The notes beneath the pieces were generated by a model. It saw only the letters and a program-made list of their open reading frames with translations. It did no database searches and was not told where the DNA came from. Source: Serratia liquefaciens ATCC 27592 (lineage in GTDB: Bacteria > Pseudomonadota > Gammaproteobacteria > Enterobacterales > Enterobacteriaceae). Taken from it: a stretch of DNA of 64,000 bases. Positions 40,133-50,240 of this stretch are shown here, piece after piece (positions within the stretch are counted from its first letter, which is position 1; every line of letters begins with the position of its first letter). Where the stretch lies: the NCBI RefSeq assembly GCF_000422085.1, contig NC_021741.1:3596001-3660000 (forward strand), written 5' to 3'. The translations under genes were made by a program, and so were the position numbers.

Positions 40133-41062
40133 ATGACCAATCAGCAGCAGCGCCCGGATGCAGAGCAGGAAAATAGCCTGCAGGTAGAAAGCAAAGAGCA
40201 TGAACAGGGCAAGAGCGAAATTGAGGTAAAGGAAGAGAACCTGCCCTCGCGCGCAGCGGCGGTGCATGAGCTGATCCGCATGGAAGGCGAAAAAGAGCTG
40301 GAGCGCGACTGGCTGGCGCTACTGTGGTCAGCGGTGGCCGCCGGGCTGTCGATGGGGGCTTCCCTGATGGCGAAAGGCATCTTCCACGCCCGCCTGCCGG
40401 ACGATCCCAGCCGCTTCTTTATCGAAAATATCGGCTACACCTTTGGCTTTATCATCGTGATCATGGCCCGCCAACAGCTGTTTACCGAAAATACCGTCAC
40501 CGCGGTACTGCCGATAATGCAAAAACCGACGCCGAGAAACCTCCTGCTCCTGTTTCGCCTGTGGGGCGTGGTGCTGCTGGGGAACCTTGTGGGGACCGGA
40601 CTGGCGTCGCTGGCGTTTATCCACATGCCGATTTTCGACGAGAACACGCGCAGCGCCTTCGTTAGCCTGTCGGAAGAGGTGATGAAAAACTCGCCGTCTG
40701 AAATGTTCGCCAACGGCATTCTGGCGGGCTGGATCATCGCCACCATGGTGTGGATGTTCCCTTCCGCTGGTGCCGCCAAGATTTGGGTGATTGTATTGAT
40801 GACCTACCTGGTGGCGATCTGCGATCTGACCCACATCGTGGTGGGATCGGTAGAGATCCTTTATCTGGTGTTTAGCGGCGTCATTCCCTGGCATGATTTT
40901 ATCTACCCGTTTGCTATTCCAACGCTGGCCGGCAACATTATTGGCGGCACCTTTATCTTTGCCTTAATCAGCCATGCGCAGATCCGCAACGACATGAGCG
41001 ACAAAAACAAGGCAGAGCGGCTGGCGGCGGAAAAACAAACCGGCAAGGCGAGAAAACCGTGA
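40133..41062 (+). CDS. yfdC: YfdC, formate/nitrite transporter family membrane protein
   Basis: The protein has 309 residues (E. coli 310). A charged cytoplasmic N-terminus of about 60 residues, rich in Glu/Lys, is followed by six membrane helices of the FNT/aquaporin-like fold (SAVAAGLSMGASLMAKGIF, NPSEMFANGILAGW-type block). The substrate is unknown. It lies next to the argW tRNA, as in E. coli. The ATG at 40133 follows GGAGATAACGGATA. Confidence 0.92.
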   Translation: MTNQQQRPDAEQENSLQVESKEHEQGKSEIEVKEENLPSRAAAVHELIRMEGEKELERDWLALLWSAVAAGLSMGASLMAKGIFHARLPDDPSRFFIENIGYTFGFIIVIMARQQLFTENTVTAVLPIMQKPTPRNLLLLFRLWGVVLLGNLVGTGLASLAFIHMPIFDENTRSAFVSLSEEVMKNSPSEMFANGILAGWIIATMVWMFPSAGAAKIWVIVLMTYLVAICDLTHIVVGSVEILYLVFSGVIPWHDFIYPFAIPTLAGNIIGGTFIFALISHAQIRNDMSDKNKAERLAAEKQTGKARKP

Positions 41063-41132
41063 TCGCGATCAGCGCAGCGCGCGAAAATCACCGCATATTG
41101 GCGAGGGAATGAGCAAACGCACCGCTAAGCGC

Positions 41133-41160
41133 TTATTCTGCGGGTAAAAAAAGGTATACT
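41133..41160 (+). promoter_or_regulatory. Promoter of argW
   Basis: TTATTC (41133-41138), a 16-bp spacer and TATACT (41155-41160) are followed by a GC-rich discriminator (GCCCCGG), typical of stringently controlled tRNA promoters. Confidence 0.65.
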
Positions 41161-41191
41161 GCCCCGGCAGCCCAGGTTGCCGGCCCGCAGC

Positions 41192-41266
41192 GTCCCCGTA
41201 GTTAAACGGATATAACAAGCCCCTCCTAAGGGCTAGTTACTGGTTCGATTCCAGTCGGGGACACCA
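41192..41266 (+). tRNA. argW: tRNA-Arg (anticodon CCU)
   Basis: The 75-nt gene starts GTCCCCG and ends CGGGGACACCA with an encoded CCA. The acceptor stem pairs fully. The anticodon stem AGCCC/GGGCT encloses loop CTCCTAA with anticodon CCT at 41225-41227, and the T arm reads GGTTCGATTCC. It matches E. coli argW, a well-known integration site for prophages and islands, and the accessory segment begins just after it. Confidence 0.96.
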
Positions 41267-41391
41267 TAAAGTCATCTCTCCCCATTTCTCGTCAGTTCAA
41301 AAATCCGTAATACCGAGTCGCTAAGCAGTGTTGCGCATTAAATATGCGATAAGTGATGATATTCGGCATTGCGACATCCAGATACCCTTAC

Positions 41392-42492
41392 TTACATCTC
41401 CACATTCCAGTGATGGAAATAACGCTTCAGTTTCTCAATGGTGTGACGCCATTTCGGCGTTGTGGGCTTACACACTGTGTTTTGATTGCCGAAGAATCCG
41501 ACCTCGTTTACTGCCTCTTGTTCACTGCGGGTTTCCAGCCATTTCACCGGAACAAAATACTCGGACTTATCAGGGTCATCCGCATTCCGCTGATAGAGAT
41601 CGCTGTACTTAAGCACATCCATCGCCCGCTTTTCACCGTCTTCGGTGTTGATGGTGAAGCTACTGGCAGGCTCAACGGCACTCTGCACAATCCCGACGCC
41701 GACGTAACCCGTTGCCGGAATTTTCACCCAGACGCGGTTGCCAGGCTGAAGCTGTTTTAACGTCTGACTATACCAGCTCCCGCCACCTGCGCTGATAAAC
41801 CCGTAGCGGCGCGCCTCTTCCCAGACGCGACTGTTTGAATCGCCAAACGAGACATAAAACTCACCGTTCCAGGGTTCCTTAGCATTGGCACTGGTGGCCG
41901 TAGCTTGAGCAGCATTGGTTTGCGTTTCGCTGGGGTCGATAAGCCAGGCGCGGCTTAAGAACTGCTCGTTACCATGCTGGAATACTTTAAAAAACAGAAC
42001 GTTAATCGAGATGCCATTCTTACTCAGATAGTCGACGATGCGTTCGGTGGAGGGATCCAGCTCCGCTGCGACAATGATGATTTGATGCGACTGGTTGAGC
42101 GACTCTTCTTCCAGTTCGGCATTAAAGCGTTGCTTAAATGCCTCTCCTAAATTTCCGCCATCAGAGAATTTTTCATAAATCTGCGACAGGCGATCGGCGG
42201 TTAAATCATCCACCCAGGAGGCGTAATCCAGCGCCTGAGCAACCACTTCACGCGGCGTGCGGTCGCGTTTCAGTTCAATCAGGATCAGCGAGGCATCCGG
42301 CGCAATCGCCAGCAGATCGATACGCCCTTTATCGAGTGTATTTTCCTGATGGCCGATGATCATCCACTGATCGGAGAGAATAGTCGGGTCGTTTAAGATC
42401 ATCTTCTCCAGCAGTTGCTCGCTGGCGAGTTTGCTGATAGTTAGCGGCTGGGGTTTCTCCCCTATCTGCCAGATAGCATGATGAACCGGCAT
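41392..42492 (-). CDS. PD-(D/E)XK (DUF91/NucS-like) nuclease-domain protein with C-terminal PUA/EVE-like domain
   Basis: The protein has 366 residues. Residues about 20-100 are a RecB/NucS-like nuclease core: Asp59 in GRIDLLAIAPD and the ELK triad element (Glu73, Lys75) in LILIELKRDRTPREVVAQALDYASW. A middle alpha/beta region runs to about 185. A Thr/Ala linker then leads to residues 209-290, with EFYVSFG, GFISAGGGSWY and GNRVWVKIPATGYVGVGIV, a PUA/EVE-like beta-barrel of the type that can read modified bases. It starts 10 bp after hsdS with AAGGAA upstream, so it is the fourth gene of the hsd operon. Its precise role is unknown; nuclease activity and DNA-modification sensing are inferences. 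Confidence 0.75.
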   Translation of the reverse strand: MPVHHAIWQIGEKPQPLTISKLASEQLLEKMILNDPTILSDQWMIIGHQENTLDKGRIDLLAIAPDASLILIELKRDRTPREVVAQALDYASWVDDLTADRLSQIYEKFSDGGNLGEAFKQRFNAELEEESLNQSHQIIIVAAELDPSTERIVDYLSKNGISINVLFFKVFQHGNEQFLSRAWLIDPSETQTNAAQATATSANAKEPWNGEFYVSFGDSNSRVWEEARRYGFISAGGGSWYSQTLKQLQPGNRVWVKIPATGYVGVGIVQSAVEPASSFTINTEDGEKRAMDVLKYSDLYQRNADDPDKSEYFVPVKWLETRSEQEAVNEVGFFGNQNTVCKPTTPKWRHTIEKLKRYFHHWNVEM

Positions 42493-42502
42493 CGTCTGTT
42501 CC

Positions 42503-44248
42503 TTAGTTTAATGCTGCGTCGGTGAGTGTGTCCGCAAGGTGAAACTGGGTTTGCTGGGCGGATTGCTGGCGGGATTTGAGGGTGTCGCAAACCTTGAATA
42601 GTTCCTCAACCTTAGTGGCAACTTTTATTTGCTCACTGAAAGGTGGTATCGGAATTAACGTATTCGATACTTTTGCCAAATTTAAATTTGGCTGTGCTCC
42701 ACCTGCTGCCAAATTTCTTAAGTCTTCATAAGACTTCTCGAAAAACAATTTTACATAGCGACGATGATATTCATTTGTATCAAAAAGCTGAATTGCTGCA
42801 CAAGCTTGGTTTGTACCCGCCGAAATACATAACTCAGTTATCTGGCCACGAGTTTTGCCTTGGCCATACATTGCAATAATAAGTGTACCTGGAGAGTAAA
42901 TGGATACATTTGTTTCTTTTACAGCTTTTAGAGAAATTTTCTCAGCAGTATTAAATATAAATGGTAAAGAAGTTTCACCACTTGTAACCCAATTGAACTC
43001 AGGATGCTGCCAATAATCAGGATTATCTCTGGATGGTGTTGCCCCAGTACCGACCTGAGCTATTTCGATTATACGGCACCACTCCCACCCCTGCGGTAAT
43101 TCAAACGGTTTCTCATCATCACTAATTGGCGGCAACGGTTTTTGCTTTTTAATTTTGCTTTCTTTCACCAACTGCGCTTTTTCCTGCTCAATACGTTTCA
43201 GCAGTTCTGATGCCGGTTCGTCGTTAGGATCTTGCGGCACCAGTTTTCCCATCACTGCCAGTTGTAGAATGGTTTGCTTAAGCGTGTCGATACTCGCTTC
43301 GGTGGTAAACAGTGTGTCGAAATGCTGGCTAATTCGCGCCCAGTTTTCGGCGAGTTCTTCGGCATTTTGGCTATCAGTCAGCGTTGCCAGCAGGGTTTCC
43401 ACCAGTTGCTGATGTGCATCCAGACTGGTCAGAGATTGCTGCTCTAGTTGGTCGCAGAGGGACATTAGTTCGTCAACTTTATTCACAATCCTTACTTGTT
43501 CTGCAATTGCTGTTACTTCAACCACTGCATTAATGGCTTTATCTGTTCCTAACCTTGGTAAGTTCATTCCATGCGTTGATTCATTTGCATAAGCAATAAA
43601 CCTTGGAGATTTAAGTAAAAGGCGAAGGTAACCAGGGAGAATATTACCGTAGACTTTTATAGGAATAATTTCGGTTGTACATACACCACTATCATCAGCT
43701 ACCAAAACTTTATCCAGATACGGTCGTAACTTCCCGTAGAGGACATCATTTTTATTAAATTTATTCTTTGAACTTTTAAATGGACGCTCAGAGAACTTAA
43801 CTCGATTTAAGAGTTTGGATGTACTCTTTTCAATATCTTCAAGTTCAACTATCCACGTATCTGCATCCGCATCTGTTGGTTCTGCTTTATCACACTCGCC
43901 ATAGTTAGTAATAAAGCCTAACCTCCCCCACTCCCACCCCACCGGCAACTCAAAAGGCTTTTCATCCTCGCTAATCTCAGGCAAAGGCTTCTGCTTTTTA
44001 ATTTTACCCTGCTTCACCAGCTCCGCTTTCTCGGCAGCAATACGCTTTAGCAACTCAGACGCCGGTTCATCATTCGGGTCCTGCGGCACCAGTTTGCCGC
44101 GCACGGCCAGCTCCAGAATCAGCTCGCGCAGCTTCTTAATACCATACAGATCGATTTTGCCGTTACTGCCACGTCCCGCAGTAGAACGGGTTTGCAGCGC
44201 GGAAGACCAGATATCGATATGGTCGGTGATCAGCTTCTCAACGCTCAT
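42503..44248 (-). CDS. hsdS: HsdS, type I restriction-modification specificity subunit
   Basis: The protein has 581 residues. It has two target recognition domains (about 108-255 and 390-550), each introduced by a conserved segment. LAVRGKLVPQDPNDEPASEL...PVGWEW (46-107) recurs almost unchanged at 329-390. Coiled-coil helices after each domain (EQVRIVNKVDELMSLCDQLEQQ; EQIKVATKVEELFKVCDTLKSR) set the spacing between half-sites. The layout and length resemble EcoAI-type (I-B) HsdS. The recognition domains are clearly more A+T-rich than the repeats, as expected for exchangeable specificity cassettes. It overlaps the hsdM stop by one base. Confidence 0.93.
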   Translation of the reverse strand: MSVEKLITDHIDIWSSALQTRSTAGRGSNGKIDLYGIKKLRELILELAVRGKLVPQDPNDEPASELLKRIAAEKAELVKQGKIKKQKPLPEISEDEKPFELPVGWEWGRLGFITNYGECDKAEPTDADADTWIVELEDIEKSTSKLLNRVKFSERPFKSSKNKFNKNDVLYGKLRPYLDKVLVADDSGVCTTEIIPIKVYGNILPGYLRLLLKSPRFIAYANESTHGMNLPRLGTDKAINAVVEVTAIAEQVRIVNKVDELMSLCDQLEQQSLTSLDAHQQLVETLLATLTDSQNAEELAENWARISQHFDTLFTTEASIDTLKQTILQLAVMGKLVPQDPNDEPASELLKRIEQEKAQLVKESKIKKQKPLPPISDDEKPFELPQGWEWCRIIEIAQVGTGATPSRDNPDYWQHPEFNWVTSGETSLPFIFNTAEKISLKAVKETNVSIYSPGTLIIAMYGQGKTRGQITELCISAGTNQACAAIQLFDTNEYHRRYVKLFFEKSYEDLRNLAAGGAQPNLNLAKVSNTLIPIPPFSEQIKVATKVEELFKVCDTLKSRQQSAQQTQFHLADTLTDAALN

Positions 44249-45720
44249 CAGTTCGTCCCCTTGTTGCCTGCCAGCGCGGCACCGAGGATATCGCGCAGTT
44301 GGTTACGCAGTTCGCTGATTTCCGCCTGCTGCGACTGGTATTGCGCCAACAGTTCATCCGGATCGTGGCTGATGGTTTCGCCCTGGTACGGGTTCTTGAT
44401 ATCCAGGTTAAAGTTGCGGGCAATGATGTCGTCGATGCTGACTTTCCACGCCTGATGGCTCTCCTCGCGGCTGGCAAAGCCGTCGGCCTCAGAACCCCAC
44501 CAGTCGATTTCAGTTTGGAACTCTTCAAACTTCATTGGTTTGGTTTTGCTGTAGTTCTTCACGCCATCCGGATACGGATGCTCATAGAACCAGATCTCTT
44601 TGGTCGGCTGGCCTTTAGTGAAGAATAGAATATTGGTTTTGATACCGGTGTACGGGTTAAACACCCCGTTGGGCAAACGCACGATGGTGTGCAGATTGCA
44701 CTCTTCGGTCAGCAGCTTTTTGATTTTGGTCTTCACGCCTTCGCCAAATAGCGTGCCGTCCGGCAACACCACCGCCGCACGGCCTTTGTCAGCCAGCACT
44801 TCAATAATCAGCTGCAGGAACAGGTCGGCCGTTTCACGGGTTTGCATCTCGGCCGGGAAGTTTTTCTCGATGCCGTCTTCTTCGGTACCGCCAAAGGGCG
44901 GGTTGGTAACGATCACATCAACCTGATCATCCCAGGAAGAGAGCGGCTTATTCAGCGTGTTGTCGTGGCGGATTTGCACCGGCACTTCAATGCCGTGCAG
45001 CAGCATATTGGTGGTACACAGCAGATGCGGAAGCTGCTTTTTCTCTACGCCATAGATCTGCTTTTGCAGCGTTTTATGATCTTCAGTAGTGTTGACGTAA
45101 TGCTCTTTCACATGATCGAACGCGCAAGCAAGGAAACCACCCGTGCCGCATGCAGGGTCCATAATCGACTCACCAAGCTTCGGATCAATACGGTTGACCA
45201 TAAAACGCGTCACCGCACGCGGGGTATAGAACTCACCCGCATTACCGGCACTTTGCAGGTCGCGCAGGATCTGCTCGTAGATATCGCCAAACAAGTGACG
45301 TTCAGAACTGCTGCTAAAGTCTATTTCGTTGAGCTTGTTGATTACCTGACGCAGCAGAGTACCGTTTTTCATGTAGTTATAGGCATCGCTGAACGCCTGC
45401 TTGACCACAAAGCCACGCGGGTTCTTATCGATCGGCGCGGTGAGGTTTTTCAGGGTCGGGAACAGGTCGTCGTTTACAAATTCCAGCAATGCATCACCAG
45501 TAATGCCTTCGCTGTTCGCCGCCCAGCTACGCCATAAATAGCGCTGTGGGATCGGGAACTGGTAGTCGTCCTGCTCCAGTTCCAGCTCTTCTTCCTGAGT
45601 ATCAAAAATCTTCAGAAACAGCAGCCACGAAAGTTGCCCCAGACGCTGGGCATCGCCGTCCACACCGGCGTCTTTACGCATAATGTCCTGAAGGGATTTA
45701 ATCACTGAGCTTATCGACAT
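44248..45720 (-). CDS. hsdM: HsdM, type I N6-adenine DNA methyltransferase subunit
   Basis: The protein has 490 residues. The N-terminal helical domain (about 1-150) is followed by the AdoMet motif ESIMDPACGTGGFLACAF (about 185-202) and the catalytic NPPFGG (273-278). It methylates adenine in the site chosen by HsdS as an M2S1 enzyme. Length and motif spacing fit type I-B enzymes. It starts 71 bp after the hsdR stop and shares a base with hsdS. Confidence 0.95.
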   Translation of the reverse strand: MSISSVIKSLQDIMRKDAGVDGDAQRLGQLSWLLFLKIFDTQEEELELEQDDYQFPIPQRYLWRSWAANSEGITGDALLEFVNDDLFPTLKNLTAPIDKNPRGFVVKQAFSDAYNYMKNGTLLRQVINKLNEIDFSSSSERHLFGDIYEQILRDLQSAGNAGEFYTPRAVTRFMVNRIDPKLGESIMDPACGTGGFLACAFDHVKEHYVNTTEDHKTLQKQIYGVEKKQLPHLLCTTNMLLHGIEVPVQIRHDNTLNKPLSSWDDQVDVIVTNPPFGGTEEDGIEKNFPAEMQTRETADLFLQLIIEVLADKGRAAVVLPDGTLFGEGVKTKIKKLLTEECNLHTIVRLPNGVFNPYTGIKTNILFFTKGQPTKEIWFYEHPYPDGVKNYSKTKPMKFEEFQTEIDWWGSEADGFASREESHQAWKVSIDDIIARNFNLDIKNPYQGETISHDPDELLAQYQSQQAEISELRNQLRDILGAALAGNKGTN

Positions 45721-45791
45721 GTTTTTATTCCATACTTAAAAAAGGATGCCACCGGCAGCAGAGGCAGCCAGTGGCAAAATGTTATAGGTTT

Positions 45792-48233
45792 TCAGGCAGA
45801 GCGCGGCGGTAACTGGTAGATCTCGTTCTCCAGCTCGTTGACGGCTTTCTCGTAAGCCTGCTTGTCACCAAAGCGGGTTTTGATGATCTCAATCGGGCGG
45901 CCCAACGTATCGAACGGTTTCAGCTTCAGCACCTGAACGTCTTCGATTTCCCGCACGCCTTCGTCGGCGTATTTATCCAACAGCGTGCTGAGCACCTGCT
46001 GCGCCGGCTCGGCATATTTTGTGAAGTAATTACGCTTTCGCACATTGGCGGCGCGCTCCTGACGCGTTAACGGCGGCTGACCGTACACCACATGGCAGAG
46101 CAAATCAAACGGGTCGAGATCTTTACCCACCTCTTCCGCCAACAAGTCCCACAGGATCCCCAATTGTTCCAGCTCTTCGATAACCGCCTGTTTGCGAGGC
46201 GCTGCCTGCCATTTGCGCACAAAGCTATCCAGTGAAGCGTACTCACCGTCTTTAAGCATGGTTTTACGGGTGTAATCCTGGAAGGACTCCGTGACCAGTT
46301 TGCCGTCAGCATCGTAATACTGAACGCGTTTCGCCAGCACGCTGACGGAAACACCATTCACATAAAATTTGCGGACTTTGTTTTCGTCACCTTCGTGGAA
46401 CTCACCGTTTCCCGTGTTCTTATCGCGGTTAACGTGGTATTCAGCCGCATCTTCCCGCGCTTCATTGGCGATATCATCACCGTCATCGGTGCTATTTTCC
46501 GCATCCAGCCGTTCATTAAAATCAGAATTTTCATCGGAAATATCGTCAGGCTTCACCACCAGCACCTTCTCCGGCACGCCATCAAAGCGCTCATCCGCAA
46601 ACAGCTCGGTGGCTTTTTTGAAGTCGAGGATGGTGAACCACAGCTTGCCGTGCTTTTCGTTGATGCGCGTGCCGCGCCCGATGATCTGTTTGAACTTGGT
46701 CATCGACTGAATATTTTGATCCAGCACCACCAGCTTGCAGGTCTGGGCATCAACGCCGGTGGTCATCAGTTCGGAGGTCGTGGCGATCACCGGGTAGGCT
46801 TTTTTGGGATTAATAAAGTTATCCAACTGAGCCTTACCGAGATCGTCATCTCCGGTAATTTTCATCACGTACTTTTCGTTCTTCAGCACCTGCTCAGGGT
46901 TCAGTACCACCAGCGCATGGCGCATTCGGTCGGCGTGATCGATGTCATTGCAGAAGACGATGGTTTTATCCATCGGGTTGGTGCGCTTCAGGTAATCGGT
47001 GATGGTCTGCGCCACCAGCATGGTACGTTCATCAATCACCAGCGTGCGGTCAAAATCTTTCAGGTTATAAATGCGGTCTTCAATCTCTTCGCCGTATTTA
47101 TCCAGTTGGCCTTTAATCGGCCGCCAGCCTTGCAGGTCGACATCAATATCCACACGCACCACTTTGTACGGGGCGAGGAACCCGTCTTCAATGCCTTCTT
47201 TTAGCGAATAGGTGTAAACCGGCTCACCGAAGTAGTCGATATTGGAAACCTCTTCGGTCTCTTTCGGGGTGGCCGTCAAGCCTACTTGGGTGGCACTGCC
47301 GAAATATTCCAGGATCTCGCGCCAGGCGGAATCCTCAGATGCGCTGCCACGGTGGCACTCGTCAATCACGATCAGGTCGAAGAAATTCGGAGCAACCTGT
47401 TTATAGGCTTTCTGATATTCCTCTGGGCCGGTTATCGCCTGATACAGCGCAAGGTGCACCTCATAGGCCGGATCAAGGTTACGTCCGGTGACTTTAGTCA
47501 TCGCGGCACCAAAAGGCTGGAAGTCATTATTTTTGGTCTGATCAACCAGAATGTTGCGGTCCGCGAGGAAGAGAATGCGTTTTTTATTTTTCGCTTTCCA
47601 CAACCGCCAGATTATTTGAAAGGCGGTATAGGTTTTCCCGGTTCCGGTGGCCATGACTAGCAGAATGCGGTTCTTACCTGCCGACACGGCATCTACCGTT
47701 CGGTTAATCGCCTGCATCTGGTAATAACGCGGAGACTTCCCACTGCCATCATCGTAATAATCCTGACTGATCACCGGCAACTGCGCCTGAGTATAGCCTT
47801 TCCAGACACAGTATTTTTGCCAGAGCTGTTCTGGAGTAGGGAAATCGCTAAGGGTTATTTCTGATTCGAGCTGCTGTGGATTGGTTTTGTCGTGGAAAAT
47901 AAAACCATCGCCGTTGGAGGCAAACACAAAGGGAACATCAAGCAGGCCGGCATAGTCCAACCCTTGCTGCATCCCTTTACTGATAGCATGCTGATTGGCT
48001 TTGGCTTCTATCACCGCCAACGGTAAATTTGGCTTGTGGTACAACACGATATCGGCAGATTTGACTTTGATTCGAGAGGCCAACTTGCCGCGCACAACAA
48101 TCTTGCCATCACGAAGTTTCACCTCCTGACGGATCTGCGACATCACATCCCAGCCGGCATCTTTGACCGCAGGCAGAATGAATTTAGTGATGATGTCCGT
48201 TTCAGTCAGATGAGTCTTGTTTACGCCAGCCAT
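45792..48233 (-). CDS. hsdR: HsdR, type I restriction endonuclease/translocase subunit
   Basis: The protein has 813 residues, the size of EcoAI HsdR. An N-terminal PD-(D/E)XK nuclease has Asp61 and the Glu76-Ala-Lys78 element ([22 protein letters not shown]). The SF2 motor follows: Walker [12 protein letters not shown] (about 191-201), DECHRG (291-296), LTATP, and the arginine-finger region [15 protein letters not shown]-terminal helical domain binds HsdM. It pulls unmethylated DNA past the complex and cuts it. All motifs are intact, so the system looks functional. Confidence 0.95.
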   Translation of the reverse strand: MAGVNKTHLTETDIITKFILPAVKDAGWDVMSQIRQEVKLRDGKIVVRGKLASRIKVKSADIVLYHKPNLPLAVIEAKANQHAISKGMQQGLDYAGLLDVPFVFASNGDGFIFHDKTNPQQLESEITLSDFPTPEQLWQKYCVWKGYTQAQLPVISQDYYDDGSGKSPRYYQMQAINRTVDAVSAGKNRILLVMATGTGKTYTAFQIIWRLWKAKNKKRILFLADRNILVDQTKNNDFQPFGAAMTKVTGRNLDPAYEVHLALYQAITGPEEYQKAYKQVAPNFFDLIVIDECHRGSASEDSAWREILEYFGSATQVGLTATPKETEEVSNIDYFGEPVYTYSLKEGIEDGFLAPYKVVRVDIDVDLQGWRPIKGQLDKYGEEIEDRIYNLKDFDRTLVIDERTMLVAQTITDYLKRTNPMDKTIVFCNDIDHADRMRHALVVLNPEQVLKNEKYVMKITGDDDLGKAQLDNFINPKKAYPVIATTSELMTTGVDAQTCKLVVLDQNIQSMTKFKQIIGRGTRINEKHGKLWFTILDFKKATELFADERFDGVPEKVLVVKPDDISDENSDFNERLDAENSTDDGDDIANEAREDAAEYHVNRDKNTGNGEFHEGDENKVRKFYVNGVSVSVLAKRVQYYDADGKLVTESFQDYTRKTMLKDGEYASLDSFVRKWQAAPRKQAVIEELEQLGILWDLLAEEVGKDLDPFDLLCHVVYGQPPLTRQERAANVRKRNYFTKYAEPAQQVLSTLLDKYADEGVREIEDVQVLKLKPFDTLGRPIEIIKTRFGDKQAYEKAVNELENEIYQLPPRSA

Positions 48234-48431
48234 AGCAGAGCTCTCAACGATATAGGGTTAACTCTGATTTTACACACATTAATGCTTCAGGTAATGACAT
48301 GAAACGATGTTTTGGACAATTGCCCCCACCGCAAGCGAGCATGTCCCCTCACTGAGCATGCCGGCGCAGAACGCTATCTGTATGCTGGAATTTCAGTTTT
48401 ATCAGAATGATGCATCCTCTCGCCCACAATC

Positions 48432-48461
48432 TGGCACAACGTCGAATATTAAAGGTATAAT
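48432..48461 (+). promoter_or_regulatory. Candidate promoter of yaiL
   Basis: TATAAT at 48456-48461 is a perfect -10 box, 35 bp before the yaiL ATG. A poor -35 (TGGCAC, 48432-48437) lies 18 bp upstream. Confidence 0.5.
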
Positions 48462-48495
48462 CACAGATACTATTTGATCGATTTTAGAAACGAAC

Positions 48496-49035
48496 ATGAC
48501 AAAGCTGACATTACAAGAGCAGATGCTCAAAGCGGGATTAGTAAGCAGTAAAAAGCTGGAGAAAGTACAAAGAACCACGAAAAAATCACGCGTTCAGGCT
48601 CGCGAGGCAAGAGAAGCCGTTGAAATCAACAAAAAGGCGCAAATAGAGCGCGATAAACAGCTGAGTGAACAGCAAAAGCAGGCCGCTTTATCTAAAGAAT
48701 ATAAAGCTCAGGTAAAGCAGCTGATTGAAATGAACAGGATCGTCATTTCAAATGGTGACATTAGTTATAACTTCACGGACAACAATTTAATTAAAAATGT
48801 ACGCGTGGATAAACTGACTCAATCTCAGTTAATTAATGGGCGTCTCGCCATTGCACGGCTGGTTAGTGATAATAACCCTGAGGGTGAATATGCTATTATC
48901 CCTGCGGTCGTGGCTAATAAAATTGCACAGCGCGACGCAAGCTATATTGTACTGAGCGCTGAACTCAGCCAGGAAGCCAAAGACGAAGAAGATCCTTACG
49001 CCGATTTTGTCGTCCCTGATGATTTGATGTGGTAA
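48496..49035 (+). CDS. yaiL: YaiL family DUF2058 nucleoprotein
   Basis: The protein has 179 residues, the same as E. coli YaiL, and is near identical in pattern: LTLQEQMLKAGLVSSKKLEKVQ, KSRVQAREAREAVE, QLSEQQKQAALSKEYKAQVKQLIEMNRI and DPYADFVVPDDLMW. The first 75 residues are a highly charged coiled-coil basic stretch, and the rest is an alpha/beta domain. Its function is unknown; a nucleic-acid role has been suggested from its association pattern. It is divergent from hsdR. Confidence 0.92.
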   Translation: MTKLTLQEQMLKAGLVSSKKLEKVQRTTKKSRVQAREAREAVEINKKAQIERDKQLSEQQKQAALSKEYKAQVKQLIEMNRIVISNGDISYNFTDNNLIKNVRVDKLTQSQLINGRLAIARLVSDNNPEGEYAIIPAVVANKIAQRDASYIVLSAELSQEAKDEEDPYADFVVPDDLMW

Positions 49036-49282
49036 TCAGAACTTTAGGGCAACGGACTCTCCCTCTTGCCCTAACATCAAAAACCCGTATTCCTGCCGCA
49101 CCACGAAAAGATCACTTACTGCAAATCAATGATTAGTGTCCGCAGGCTAAAAAATATTTTCATCACGCTTAAAACTGACAAATTAAACGGTCACACCTAC
49201 AGCATTAAAAAACTTAAAATCGTATTTTAGTTCCCTTCGTTAAAATGTTAATATTGGCAAATGATACGAATGGAGTAATAGC

Positions 49283-50212
49283 ATGTTTCCCAACAAAAAA
49301 TATTCACGACGAGCAAATCCGCTGACCAGCTATCAATTTTCTCGTCTGCATACTTTTGAATGCGTCGCCCGTCATTTATCTTTTTCACTGGCGGCGGAAG
49401 AACTGTCTATTACTCCCAGCGCCGTAAGCCACAGAATTAACCTGCTGGAAAAAGAGCTGGGGTTTCTTTTATTCCAACGATTCCACCGCAGAATTACGCT
49501 AACGCCGGATGGCGAGAGAATGCAATGGGCGTTAAATCATTCCTTCGATGCCCTGACACAGGAAATCCTGGATATCAAAAACCGCGAGCTGACGGGCAGC
49601 CTGACCATTTATTCTCACCCGTCTCTGGTCCAGTGTTTGCTGATACCCCGCATCGGCGATTTTATTGCTCTGCATCCGACCATTCATTTAAACATTCTCA
49701 CCGGGCAGGAAAATATCAATTTGGCCAATCGGGGCGTGGATTTAGCCATGTATTTTGGCCGTCCACCATCGGATAAACAGCTGGACGAAATCTTTATGCG
49801 GGAGTCCATGGTTCCAATCTGCACGGAGAAATACGCCAAAACGCATAACCTTTATAATGCGCCTGGGAACCTGGCAGACTGCACTCTATTGCATGACAGA
49901 TACAACTCCGGTGAAGACGAGTGGCAGATCTGGTCACAGCATTTTGATTTGGGCCTGGATACCGACGCCAAAAGCATGGAGTTCGACCGCTCTGACCTGG
50001 CGGTGTTGGCGGCAACTCAGCATCTTGGCGTGGCGATGGGGCGACTCAATCTGGTGCAGGACTGGATCAAAAGCGGCGAACTGATTATCCCGTTTACCGA
50101 CATGATCTTGCCCTGCGAACACAGCTATTTTATGTCGACGCTCTCTGGGCGTCAGTGGCCTAAGATTATCGCATTCAAAGAATGGATGATGAAAATAACC
50201 CCTCTGGTCTGA
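49283..50212 (+). CDS. DsdC-like LysR-type transcriptional regulator
   Basis: The protein has 309 residues. The LysR winged helix spans about 18-75 (LHTFECVARHLSFSLAAEELSITPSAVSHRINLLEKELG), and the effector domain follows from about 105. Blocks typical of DsdC, the D-serine-responsive activator, are present: ALTQEILDIKNRELTGSLTIYSHPSLVQC, FDRSDLAVLAATQHLGVAMGR, SGELIIPF and TLSGRQWPKIIAF. DsdC normally drives divergent dsdXA, but no D-serine transporter or deaminase is in the window. It sits between argW and ypdK-alaC, where E. coli also carries dsdC. Its present target may be the EamA exporter nearby. Confidence 0.8.
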   Translation: MFPNKKYSRRANPLTSYQFSRLHTFECVARHLSFSLAAEELSITPSAVSHRINLLEKELGFLLFQRFHRRITLTPDGERMQWALNHSFDALTQEILDIKNRELTGSLTIYSHPSLVQCLLIPRIGDFIALHPTIHLNILTGQENINLANRGVDLAMYFGRPPSDKQLDEIFMRESMVPICTEKYAKTHNLYNAPGNLADCTLLHDRYNSGEDEWQIWSQHFDLGLDTDAKSMEFDRSDLAVLAATQHLGVAMGRLNLVQDWIKSGELIIPFTDMILPCEHSYFMSTLSGRQWPKIIAFKEWMMKITPLV

Positions 50213-50240
50213 GGGGCCAAAGGCGAAAAGATCGAAATGA

